Below, piece by piece: positions 47,688 to 57,788 of a stretch of DNA of 64,000 nt (position 1 is the first letter of the stretch; each line of letters begins with the position of its first letter). The position numbers were made by a program, and so were the translations under genes. Under the pieces are notes generated by a model. That model ran no database searches, was not told the DNA's origin, and saw only the letters and a list, made by a program, of their open reading frames with translations. Origin of the DNA: Omphalotus guepiniiformis (Eukaryota > Basidiomycota > Agaricomycetes > Agaricales > Omphalotaceae); assembly GCA_028554645.1 (NCBI GenBank), contig JAQOOI010000072.1, positions 248,001-312,000 on the forward strand, read 5' to 3'.

Positions 47688-47894
47688 TTAGTTCGGATAG
47701 GTATGAACCAGCGTTGCGCGTTGTCCTCGACATTGCCGTGCCCATTCTCGATTTCGCCTCCTCACATTCGAAGTCCTCCCGACCTTGAACAGCTGCGTGC
47801 CCCTGACATGAAAAACATATATGTAGCCAGCATAATCAAATCGGCTCGTCGAACGTTTGAGTCCTGCTCTCCATAAGTTGTGGAAGCCGTGCAT
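47688..47894 (-). pseudogene. T5orf172/MUG113 domain fragment
   Basis: GYIYVFHVRGTQLFKVGRTS followed by NVRRRNREWARQCRG matches the first half of the T5orf172 domain and the gene at 32201-32678. The rest of the domain (second half with the Cys pair and HRE.F) was not found downstream, so it is probably a fragment; a distant exon cannot be excluded. Confidence 0.55.
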
Positions 47895-48253
47895 CTTTGA
47901 TGAATGAACGATGCTCGACGAGTTTCCGATGAACTTGGTGTGCGCGTTCGGAAAGCTTGTATAGTTCTTGTCATGCGGCGTCTACACGGCGGTTAGCTGA
48001 TGGGTAAAATGTTGTATTCTTGTTGAATTCTACTAGATATATACCTATTGGAAGCGTAAGATCATACAGATAGTGTGTAGAGACTACAGTAAGTCATGCT
48101 AGGTGCAATATGAGAGATTATAATAAGGGTAGATACATGTGCAGATCAGGCAGAGCATAGAGAGATATGTAGGAGATAGCAGAGATCACTTGTGGACGGA
48201 GAAGGCTTGTAAATAGTCAGATAAGAGTAGGCCTAAGCAGTTGATTGTAGATA

Positions 48254-48475
48254 GTAGAATAGCAAGGAGGCAAATAGCAAGTAGCAGGAGAGTAAGCAAA
48301 AGCAGAAGTTGATGGTGGATAGTAGAATAGCAAGGAGGCAAATAGCAAGTAGCAGGAGAGTAAGCAAAAGCAGAAGTTGATGGTGGATAGTAGAATAGCA
48401 AGGAGGCAAATAGCAAGTAACAGGAGAGTAAGCAAAAGCAGAAGTTGATGGTGGATAGTAGAATAGCAAGGAGGC
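48254..48475. repeat. 68-bp tandem repeat, ~3.3 copies
   Basis: Unit starts GTAGAATAGCAAGGAGGCAA and ends GAAGTTGATGGTGGATA; starts at 48254, 48322 and 48390 with almost no differences. Lies just downstream of the repeat-protein gene. Confidence 0.9.
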
Positions 48476-48563
48476 AAGTCAGATATGATAGCAGATAGCA
48501 GAAGAGTAGGCAGAAATCATTGCCGAATCAGAGTCAGATGCAATAGTAGATAGCAGAGAAAAG

Positions 48564-49967
48564 CTAGTAGGGGAAGTGTGAAGGTGAAGGTGAAGGTGAA
48601 GTGGGTGATGGGATAGTGCTGCGGAGACCACTGACTGCAAAACCACTTATGAACGGTACTTGGGATGCTGCAGGTATGCTGTGAGTTCCTTGGGGTGCTG
48701 CGGGTATGCTGCGAGTTCCTTGGGGTGCTGCGGGTATGCTGCGAGTTCCTTGGGGTGCTGCGGGTATGCTGCGAGTTCCTTGGGGTGCTGCGGGTATGCT
48801 GCGAGTTCCTTGGGATGCTGTGGGTATGCTGCGAGTTCCTCGGGATGCTGCGGGTATGCTGCGAGTTCCTCGGGGTGCTGCGGGTATGCTGCGAGTTCCT
48901 CGGGGTGCTGCAGGTATGCTGTGAGTTCCTTGGGGTGCTGCAGGTACGCTGCGAGTTCCTTGGGGTGCTGCAGGTACGCTGCGAGTTCCTTGGGGTGCTG
49001 CAGATACACTGACAAATCCTTGGTCTGCTCCAAAAAAGTATTGGGAGGCAGATGCACTGCTGCCACCGGTGACGTTAATGTTGTGTCGATAACTAGGACT
49101 GCTAGTGATGCCACCGTTAAAAGATTGTCCAGAAGTGCTACCGGTGACGTTAACGTTGTGTCGACAAGTAGACGCACCACTAGCGACGCCACTAAAGATG
49201 CCACCGCCGGGCTGACCGAGACTGGGGCGGTGATCGCTGCCAGCTGCACCACAGTGAAACAATTCAATCAAATCGAGCATCGTGTTAAGCGTTTCACGAG
49301 CATCAGAGAGGGTGTTGCAAGCATCAGACAGGGTGCTTGTTGGACTGCCAGGAAGGGAGGCAGCAGCCAGATGCTCTACAAAGTGCTCCCGGTACGCCAT
49401 GATCAGGCGACGGCAAGCTGCACATTTCATCGAAGAAAGACTGCCGAAATTGTCCTTCGCCGTCGAAACGTAAGGAGAGGTAAGCTGCACGAAGTCAAGA
49501 TCGACCTCAGGTGCCTCGGTGGGCTTGAGGAGGTTGTGTGTCCTAATTCGTGTGAATTGGTCTGAGGGTATGTCTTCGAAGACAAAAACGATATAGTGTA
49601 GAATGGGGGCGCGGCTAAGTCGAGGGAGGTGGACGTTAATGAATGTTTGCACCTGGTGGTGCATTGGGGAAGCGGTTGACATGGGCAGCACGTTCTTCTC
49701 ATCGCGTTCGTTCTCGCAAGCAACAAGAAGTCCTAGGTCTCGAAAACCATTGCAATGATTTCGGAACGTCTCCAATGCTATGTCGGGAATTTGCGAGTTA
49801 CCCAGTCGCAGGGAACGATTGATCGTTTTCTTCGAGATATGGGCTTGAAACCATTCAGGCAACCCAGCCATGCTCGCGTGCTCAGCTATTGCACTCAGCA
49901 AGTAATCGATAGAGAGCAAATAACCTTGGCCGAATCTCGACCGCGGAATCGGGATGTCGAACAGCAT
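48564..49967 (-). CDS. Protein with a 10-residue tandem-repeat tail, 467 aa
   Basis: Intact single exon. Residues 1-210 are globular-looking: MLFDIPIPRSRFGQGYLLSI, LPEWFQAHISKKTINRSLRL, SSMKCAACRRLIMAYREHFV with a CxxC. Then a Ser/Gly-rich linker with two NINVTGG-like units and about twelve copies of the decapeptide GTRSIPAAPQ, then a Ser/Pro tail. I do not recognise the family. Because the repeat unit is 30 nt, several other frames are open across the array on both strands; I chose this frame because only it continues into the non-repetitive N-terminal part. Confidence 0.6.
   Translation of the reverse strand: MLFDIPIPRSRFGQGYLLSIDYLLSAIAEHASMAGLPEWFQAHISKKTINRSLRLGNSQIPDIALETFRNHCNGFRDLGLLVACENERDEKNVLPMSTASPMHHQVQTFINVHLPRLSRAPILHYIVFVFEDIPSDQFTRIRTHNLLKPTEAPEVDLDFVQLTSPYVSTAKDNFGSLSSMKCAACRRLIMAYREHFVEHLAAASLPGSPTSTLSDACNTLSDARETLNTMLDLIELFHCGAAGSDHRPSLGQPGGGIFSGVASGASTCRHNVNVTGSTSGQSFNGGITSSPSYRHNINVTGGSSASASQYFFGADQGFVSVSAAPQGTRSVPAAPQGTRSVPAAPQGTHSIPAAPRGTRSIPAAPRGTRSIPAASRGTRSIPTASQGTRSIPAAPQGTRSIPAAPQGTRSIPAAPQGTRSIPAAPQGTHSIPAASQVPFISGFAVSGLRSTIPSPTSPSPSPSHFPY
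48665..49010. repeat. 30-bp coding minisatellite, ~11-12 copies
   Basis: Plus-strand unit GGTGCTGCGGGTATGCTGCG + AGTTCCTTGG. Copies vary at a few sites, mostly C/T or A/G changes. Encodes the decapeptide repeat of the gene on the minus strand. Confidence 0.95.
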
Positions 49968-50389
49968 GTCTGAGTAATAGAAAGAGCTCGACGTGTAAGA
50001 TAAAGTTACGGATATGCCTGGATTTAGAAAAGATTAGCATAAGTGGCAGATAGGGGTAATAGGATTATTGTCTGTGGCTCACTGGACGAGACATGCTCGA
50101 GCGAGCGACCCCCTAAGACTGCCGAGAAATCTGTTGATATAGATGTTGACGACATTGCTAGTCGGTCAGGAGAGGTTGACGCGATGAGAATGAAGTATGA
50201 AGTGGAAAGTTGAACGTTGAAACGTTGTTGAGCGCTTGGGCCACGCGCCTTGGTTTGTCACGCAGAAACGGACGTGACCGTGAATTCGTTTCACAAGTGT
50301 AAACGAAAGTCTTCTTCTAAGGTACGCTTCAAGTCTCCCTACAATTAGCACAACTGATCTGTATTCTAGCTTCTTTGTATAGTTCTCGA

Positions 50390-51720
50390 CGTGTTCAAGA
50401 GGCCGGTTGTAGCGCATTTGCCATTCTCGAGGAGGATGCAGGTATCGAGCTTGCCCCGTATCTTGGAACCCCTGCTTTGCAACCTGGTCTTCGCTTTCGA
50501 CAAGTATCAGCATAAGAATATGTTGATATTGTATGATGCGGGAGGCACATTTGCGGACGCTGTTGGTCGTGAACTCTCAAATCCCACCTATGTCGAAATC
50601 CTGATGCGTTGGGCAAAGTTGAAGGACGACATCGACTTGATACCTCTTCTTGAGGTATGGTCCCTTGGACATTCTCGTCACCTCGTGCTTACTGTTTCTA
50701 CAGTGTCTTGCGTCTGTTACGATTGCAACGGGCCCCGTATTTGACCGGTGCTGCTCGATCATACATACGTCTCTCTTGCAGTATCAGGCATTCCAGCAAA
50801 ATCCGGAACTGGACGAGCCTGACAAGTCGTTCCTCGTAGTCGCACTTGATCTTCTTTCAGGTTTGACGCAGGGTCTTGGGATGGCTCTGGAACAGTTAAT
50901 TAATTAGACCCAACCAAATCTGTTGACTTTGCTGACGATTTGCCTGAAGCACCCACAAGCGCCCGTGCGTCAATCTGCATATGCTCTTGTGGGAGATATG
51001 GCCATGGGATGTTTCACGATTCTTCGGCCGTTCATGCCCGGTATCATGAGTGAATTGACGCTGCAGCTGGATCCCGAATCCAAGGTTGAGTTTGTCAGCG
51101 CATCAAATAATGCTGCGTGGTCGGTAGGAGAAGTTGCGCTTCGCTATGGCTGAGGTACGTAATTTTTTTTGTCTTCATTTGAGCACTAACTTACCTTGCA
51201 ACCCAGACGATCCTGAGTTCCAGCAATGGGTCAACCCGTTGATTTCTCGACTCATTCCCATCCTCTTGCACCCTAAGGCTCCTCGTAGTCTTCATGAGAA
51301 TGCTGCCGTTTCTATCGGTCGCATTGGGCTCATGCATCCTGCTTTGGTCGCGCCTCATCTTCCAGAGTTCGCACAAGCCTGGTGTCAGGCATTGTATGAG
51401 ATCCGAGACAATGAAGAGAAGGATTCTGCATTCCAAGGATTGTGTACTATGGTGCAAGTCAATCCGGCTGGTATCGCTAAGGTATGGATTAGTGCGTTTT
51501 TGCTCCACATTGTATGTCCTCATGAGATCATTTACAGAGCCTCCTGTGGTTCTGCAATTCCATCGTCCGTTGCCGGAGCTCAAGAATATGTTTACGACGC
51601 TCTTGCGAGGTTTCAAGCAACATGACGAAGCAGGTTGGGCCGCTCAAGTGGCTGCTTTCCCGCCTGTTATTCAGGAACGGTTGGCAACGCGCTACGGACT
51701 CATTTCGCAGCCTTTTTCAT
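50390..51720 (+). pseudogene. Transportin/Kap104 (importin beta-2) 3' half, inactivated copy
   Basis: HEAT-repeat sequence typical of transportin: [139 protein letters not shown] and the end QERLATRYG. Introns remain in place (after LIPLLE, after ALRYG, after AGIAK). Lesions: +1 base near 50461-50465; TAG at 50905-50907; TGA at 51151-51153 (family has Arg, CGA-to-TGA fits); missing residues near 50605 and 50750; deletion and shift near 51570. The N-terminal half (Ran-binding) is absent. Not retrotransposed, since introns are kept. Confidence 0.85.
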
Positions 51721-51859
51721 TTTATCTCGTCCTTCTCTTACTTCCACCTCTTTGCCTCAATCTTTTGGGTACATACATTTCTCATCGTCCCTCTCTCAGT
51801 AGTTACATATTTTTTTTCTCGCATCTCTTACATCGGATCCTTTACTAGCTGTAGCACTC

Positions 51860-52030
51860 ACATACATATCGTAGCAGTAGTTTTTTTTTCTGCTTCCTGT
51901 CTTTTCCTGTCTCCATTGTGATATAAACTCTTGTCATTGTTGGTGTCTGTGTTTCTTATGCCTGACGATGACATCTCAGAGTACTCTTTCTTTGCCCTCA
52001 CCGTATCCATCGTAGTTGCACATCTCATTA
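51860..52030. other. 3' flank of the transportin copy
   Basis: T-rich sequence with several TGATATAAA-type words; no gene. Confidence 0.3.
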
Positions 52031-52768
52031 CCACATTTTTTCCCCGTAGCATTAGTATAGTAGTGTAGTATCTTCTCCTATCCTGCAAGTTGATGATCAA
52101 GTATATACAACTCTCGCGAACCTCGACAATTAAGTAACAATGTGGTATTAGGACGAAATGGTCTTACAATGCTTTTCTATTGTGCAATGACAGCGACTAT
52201 ACGATGCGTACGATGATACGAAATAAAGCAAGCAGGGTTACCACATTTTTTCCCCGTAGCATTAGTATAGTAGTGTAGTATCTTCTCCTATCCTGCAAGT
52301 TGATGATCAAGTATATACAACTCTCGCGAACCTCGACAATTAAGTAACAATGTGGTATTAGGACGAAATGGTCTTACAATGCTTTTCTATTGTGCAATGA
52401 CAGCGACTATACGATGCGTACGATGATACGAAATAAAGCAAGCAGGGTTACCACATTTTTTCCCCGTAGCATTAGTATAGTAGTGTAGTATCTTCTCCTA
52501 TCCTGCAAGTTGATGATCAAGTATATACAACTCTCGCGAACCTCGACAATTAAGTAACAATGTGGTATTAGGACGAAATGGTCTTACAATGCTTTTCTAT
52601 TGTGCAATGACAGCGACTATACGATGCGTACGATGATACGAAATAAAGCAAGCAGGGTTACCACATTTTTTCCCCGTAGCATTAGTATAGTAGTGTAGTA
52701 TATTCTCCCATCAAGTAGATGATCAAGTATATACGACTCGCGCGAACCTCGACAATTAAATAAAAATG
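52031..52768. repeat. 210-bp perfect tandem repeat, 3.5 copies
   Basis: Copies begin CCACATTTTTTCCCCGTAGC at 52031, 52241, 52451 and 52661, exactly 210 bp apart. The first three look identical base for base; the fourth diverges after about 40 bp and ends beside the HSP90 remnant. No open frame of note. Confidence 0.95.
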
Positions 52769-53577
52769 TACTCTTCAGCAACCTTGCGCTTGAGCTCCTT
52801 GGCGATAGGGTTGTGTGGGTCAAGCTCAAATGGCTTCTTCGACGCCATGTATGAGGACATGAAAGAGTCGCGAAGAGCCTGAGCCTTCATGTAACGCTCC
52901 TGTATGTCAAATAGGCGTCAGTAGATAGACTACCGCAGCTGATACTCGCCGGAGAGCACAAACCGTGTTCGAAGACCAACCGAACTGACCAACACATGGA
53001 GAGCCAGTGATACAATTCGAAACTACAACCTTCTTCTTCCTCATCCTTTACTTCCTATCATCGATTATCCGTCAAGATGATGGAATACTTAAAGTTAGGG
53101 AAAAACAAACCTTCTCCACTTCCTTCGTGACAGCGAGCTGGATAGGGTATGGAATGATCTCGGACTGTTTCTATATGATCTCCTCGAACCTCTTCTCCTC
53201 AAGGTATTCAAGCTGGTCTTCTTTCAAGTACAGACGGATCTCGGTACCATGCCCAAAGAGGCGGGTTGACGGTATCCTTACTAGTCGTGAAGGTACCGCC
53301 TCACCAAAATCCCAAATGTACTGCTCGCCGTCATTGTGTTTGGATACGACTTGAACAGTAGAATCCGACACCGAATTGACCGATCATGGAGATGTCAGCG
53401 GGAGCTTAATGCCTCCATAAAACCCTAGATACAAATTTCTCAGACAAGATTAGAAGATGAAAGACAGAATGTCAGTCACCTTTGTGCCAGACTTGGCGAT
53501 GATTCCATGATGGTTGACCATAGCCTTGGTCATATTTATGCCAGAATCACGAGTAATAAGGAGTTTGTCGAGCTAAA
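52768..53577 (-). pseudogene. HSP90, internally deleted and inactivated copy
   Basis: In order on the minus strand: LLITRDSGINMTKAMVNHHG and IIAKSGTK (N-terminal ATPase domain), MIGQFGVGFY, VQVVSKHNDGEQYIW, GTEIRLYLKEDQLEYLEEKR, IPYPIQLAVTKEVEK, then a jump to GSPCVLV-like and [19 protein letters not shown] from the C-terminal domain. The middle client-binding domain and the MEEVD end are missing. Lesions include loss of residues between GVGFY and VQVV, with a frame change, and TAG at 53171-53173 (sense) where the family has Val-Lys. Introns persist, so the copy arose at DNA level. Confidence 0.85.
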
Positions 53578-54223
53578 TACAGCGCAAAAAGAATGGGCAT
53601 GAGTGAAATTGTGCTATGAGTGAAATTGTGCTGAGTCCCTCCTCATTGATCATTCTCAAGATTGCTGGACTCGCTCCTTTTCTTCTACGACGATGCGTCT
53701 TCATCGATTCATCGTTTAATTTGTGGACGCATAATTTTCAGATGGCCCTGTGGACTGTGGACTCCGGTTGACGCGACAATGTGGCCTGTGAACTGTGAAC
53801 TGTGCATGTGAACTGTGACTCCGGTCGACAATGGTTGACGCGAACAAAGCATGTTTGACCTGTGCTGATTTGTGAATTGTGCTTTTCTTGTGTGGGCGCC
53901 ATTGCAGCTGTATAAAAAGCGTCCCTCCCTTTCTTTTTCTCCCATTGACTGCCCCACACAACGAGTTCAGCAGACACAAGTGAGTCCTGTTTCGTTTTCC
54001 GCTCCTTCCATCATCGTCCCGGCGTTGTCCTGAAGGATGTGCCATGGGCGAAGGCGACGAGCCTTGTACGCGGAAGCCACGACCCTGGAGGCTGAAGTTC
54101 ACTGCAGTGGCTCGCCTCTTTTATGCATGGCACATCCCTCAGCATAAATCCCGATGCGTTGTTTCCTGCTCTTGATAAGCTTGACGGTGTACTAATATAA
54201 ATTGTTGACTATGCTGCAGGAAC
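53578..54223. other. Intergenic with short direct repeats
   Basis: 53740-53830 holds repeated CTGTGAACTGTG and CTCCGGT.GAC words. 54040-54210 could hold an upstream exon of the dioxygenase gene, because ...atgctgcag just before 54220 looks like a splice acceptor; MGEGDEPCTRKPRPW at about 54043 is a possible start. Confidence 0.35.
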
Positions 54224-56048
54224 ATGGACCTAGGTCCGGATGGCCAGGGTGAGTTCGCGTTATTCATTCAAATGCTATCAACTCAGTCATATTGTACTAG
54301 GATGTGTGTACCGAACGACACGTTCAAACAAGATCTTCAGCCCCTTTGTGATCAAGCCACAAGCCGGTACGCCCATCGAAGGCGCGTGGTCGTTCGATAT
54401 ACGGGATGCGTTGAAAGAGGAGAATGAGAAGCGACTTGCGAAGGAAGCAAGGGGAGAGGGATATGACTCGGAAGATGATGTGGAACTGGAATCAGACGAT
54501 GGCGATGGCGATGACGATGGCGACGCGTTTGAGATGAGCAAGGCGCACGACGACGCATGCGAGCACGAATGCGATAGCATGTACGAAGATTGCGAGGAGG
54601 ACGGTAAAGTTCCGCCTGGTGAGGATAACTGGCCGCAAAGTTCAATTTGACTCATGCTTTTTGTTGTCATTAGAACTAGTTCCTACCGTGTCCCACTTGG
54701 CTTTCACGCCGGTGCAGTCGCCATTCCGTCGTGCAGAATCCAAAGCGATCAAACGGCGCAAATACAAAACGGACCAACGAGACAAACGCCGTATCAGACG
54801 AGCTAATGAGAACAAGGACTTGCAGCGTTGTGAAAGCATGCGCATCAAGCGCGTTGCACGAAAGAAAGCAGCGCAGGCGAAGACCTTACCCGCGCCGGAT
54901 TGGGATTCCACACAGGCCCCTGTGAGCTCTGCGGGATGGACTGGCCGTCGCCAAGCATTCGTCAAGGAGCATATCTCTTTGGAACGGGCGTTTGAGGACG
55001 GGCTGCGCTTAGTGGATTGGCAGGGAGAGTGAGTAACGTTAATTCTCGATAAGTTATTGTCCTGAACGTCTACCTCTTTCAGCGAAACTTACGCCATTGT
55101 CGACCGAAATAAAGTGGTGATCAGTGTGTTGGGGGCACCTCCTCCTGGAAAGAGCAAGTCTGATTGGCAAAGTGTCATTGCTGCGGCAACGCAGGCTGTC
55201 GAAGACGCGCGCGCGCGCGAAGATTTCTTTCACAGCGAAGGAGGAGCAACATCGACGAGGGGACTTTCCTGCGGTAGCCTATGGTATATCCTTTGGCGGC
55301 GGACAGAAAGTGCGTGCTACCTGAGTGTGAACAATATTTTACTGAAAGTTACATAGCGCCCTGGACGTTTGAGGCACTCGACGAAAACAACCGCTGTACT
55401 TCACTCGTTGCTGGCTTGTCTGGCCTTTCAGCGAATCGCTGGCTACACGAATTGTATGGGTTTTCATTAACAACGCGCTGGCATGAACTAACTGCTCCCA
55501 AAGCGCTTTTTGCAGGCTTTGCTCCACGTGTGCATGAGTACTATGTCCAGGGTCTTACAGCCTTGCGTAGATGGAAATCTTCTCTGATGCCCAATTTTCC
55601 TGGCACTGCCTTTGCTGCTTGCACTTGGAATTTCGGCCCCTTTTCGGTGTCCTTTCCACATCTCGACAGCGGAAACGTTGCGTTTGGCTGGTGCGCTATC
55701 ACCTCTCTGGGTTTCTACAACCCGGATCGAGGAGGCCATTTGATATTGTGGGACCTTGGACTTGTCATTAGGTTTCCACCTGGTTGCACTATACTTATCC
55801 CGTCTGCCCTTCTGGTACACTCCAACATCCCAATCCAAGCAGGTGAGAGGAGATATTCGTTCATTCAGTACTCAGCGGGTGGCCTGTTTCGATGGATCTA
55901 CAATGGATTTCAAACCTGGGATGACAGGAAGAAGGCGGCTAATCCATCCATGTTAGCGCAATATGAGTTTGACAGGAAGAACCGTGCCCGCAGAGGGTAT
56001 GAAAAATTTTCGTCGTTTGATGAGATTCTTGCACAATATCACAAATAG
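54224..56048 (+). CDS. TET/JBP-like 2OG-Fe(II) dioxygenase, one frameshift
   Basis: Exons 54224-54248, 54301-54618, 54674-55028, 55083-55309, 55357-55453 and 55504-56048; introns 47-55 nt, phases match. The N-terminal part has an acidic stretch (YDSEDDVELESDDGDGDDDG) and a very basic one (RKYKTDQRDKRRIRRANENK). The dioxygenase core follows: HRRGDFPA, GISFGGGQK, then PHLDSGNVAFGWCAI (iron-binding HxD), GGHLILWDLGLVIRFPPG, LLVHSN (second iron His) and GERRYSF (2OG-binding Arg), then GGLFRWI. Fungal relatives of TET/JBP oxidise methylated bases or pyrimidines and are often linked to transposons. A run of (CG)6 at 55206-55217 breaks the frame; one added base or two removed restores the family match. 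The true N-terminus is uncertain. Confidence 0.7.
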
Positions 56049-56336
56049 TATGCTCTGTAATTGATTCTTGCTCTATTCTAGTGACACAAATAGCAGTAGC
56101 TACGAATTTACGGTGGTGAAAGTCATGTTCTTGATTGTATACTGTATAGAGTGTGGATTGTGGATTGTTAACGCATGCGTGGGTTCAACGTTCGACGTGA
56201 CTAATGCGTGTTCCACCATTGTTTTCTCTCTTTTTAAAAAACATTTTGACTGGGAAGAGGGTATGCCCCGTGTGATCTGCGTATTGAAAGATCTCTGTAT
56301 AGAAATATGACAACGAGAAACAGACGGGATGCGTAC

Positions 56337-56623
56337 CTTTCGGGCAGCCTCAACAGCAAGATCGACATCTTTGTCTGATCCTCCGCTCACTGCAGCGATT
56401 TTCTTCCCAGTAGATGGGTTGACGATACTGGGAGAAACGAACGTATAGGTGAATCAACCAGGGAGAAAACACAGTACGAAGAAGAATTGGAAACGCACTC
56501 GATCATTCCGTTATCAACAGGTTTGACCCATTTCCCGTCGATGAACAGTCGAGTAAGGAAGGTGAGTTTCCCTTTATAGGATGGAGTATCAAGGGAGATA
56601 GTGAATAGGTCTGAATCAGACAT
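56337..56623 (-). pseudogene. Aldehyde dehydrogenase, 5' end only
   Basis: Exon 56623-56499 encodes MSDSDLFTISLDTPSYKGKL, then LFIDGKWVKPVDNGMIE. Exon 56427-56337 gives IVNPSTGKKIAAVSGGSDKD and VDLAVEAARK. They join in phase over a 71-nt intron and are clear N-terminal ALDH sequence (NAD(P)-dependent aldehyde oxidation). After the next 5' splice site nothing of the remaining ~430 residues, including the catalytic Cys and Glu, is present. It is a truncated copy. The retained exons show no stop or shift. Confidence 0.8.
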
Positions 56624-56948
56624 TTTTCAGCTTCAATTTCGTTCGAAAACCTTGAGTTATTGAGTTATTGTTGATGGTAAGAACACAAAGTACATTTTCG
56701 GGTCGAAGTACGGAATGTCGTAAGCTATTCCTTTTTCCACAAAACCTGATACTATGTCCTATAGGACATGTCTAAGGCAACTTAACTGTTCCTATGTATG
56801 TACATAAATTGTATAAGTACTTAATCATTCCAAATAAGTACATATACTATTACCCCAGCTTATGCACTTATCAGGAGGACATATCCAATAATTGTTTTGG
56901 CCCTACATAGTCACCTACGCTGGCAGAAGTGCATTTACCGGTGATTCG

Positions 56949-57245
56949 CGACTAGATCACCGCGACTTGCAATTGGCTCACTGCGACTTGCAACTGGATC
57001 ACCGCGACCTGCAACTGGATCACCGCGACCTGCAACTGGATCACCGCGACCTGCAACTGGATCACTGCGACCTGCAGTGACCTGCTGACCCACGCTGACC
57101 CCTTGCAATTGGATCATCAAAACTGCGACCGGATCACTAGGGTTTGCAACTGGATCACTAGGGTTTGCAACTGGATCACTAGGGTTTGCAACTGGATCAC
57201 CGGGGTGTGCGACTGGAATATTTGCCGGAATATGTGCTCATAGGT
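56949..57245. repeat. 21-bp minisatellite, two related blocks, end of a dispersed repeat
   Basis: Five to six units of GCGACCTGCAACTGGATCACC-like sequence (56949-57080), then three units of TAGGGTTTGCAACTGGATCAC (57129-57195), then GGGGTGTGCGACTGGAATAT and the motif matching the inverted copy at 31012-31072. Confidence 0.9.
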
Positions 57246-57788
57246 ATGGAACTTGAAATCGAACTCTGTCGACTCAAGCGTGATGCATGGTTCGAATGTT
57301 GAAAAACATGATGAAGGGTACCTTCATGCTTATTCTATGCTAGCTTCTTTCGCTTCCAAGAAGATTGAATACTGTCTTTTGACATCTTCACCGTCGACTG
57401 GTGCTTTACTTCCTCGGACAGCAAACACGAGGAGAATGCGTAAGTTTCTTTCAATCCTCCTGTTTCGGGCATTTCACTCAAGTCACAACGATTTTAGGAA
57501 TTGTGGTGGACCCATCAATGGACCACATTGTCTTCTACAATATATATATGTACATGCTACGTGTATCAGAAAATGCTATGAAGTGTGCAAAAGTAAAAAT
57601 ACGATGAGGTATGTGTGTTGATGCAATAAGGATAAATATCTAATAAAAATGTGCGTAACGCGAGTTAACCTGTCTAAAGCAGGAAACTGCGTTACTTTTA
57701 AGGCAAAAACGAATGTCGAAAAGAAAAAGAGTGTCGAAGATATGAAGAGAGTACATGAGTAAAGTAAAATGCGAGTCCATGGTCCGGG
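57246..57788. other. Intergenic
   Basis: A short plus-strand open stretch 57253-57440 followed by a gt and a later ag could be an exon, but no domain is seen. Confidence 0.3.

Noticed and set aside
48660..49565. 301-residue plus-strand open frame across the minisatellite
   Set aside because: It is open mainly because the 30-bp unit lacks stops; outside the array it shows no recognisable protein, while the minus-strand frame continues into a non-repetitive domain.
55281..55453. Upstream part of the long open frame of the dioxygenase read without introns
   Set aside because: Splicing 55310-55356 and 55454-55503 gives the family sequence (GGGQKRPGRLRHS); the unspliced reading does not.
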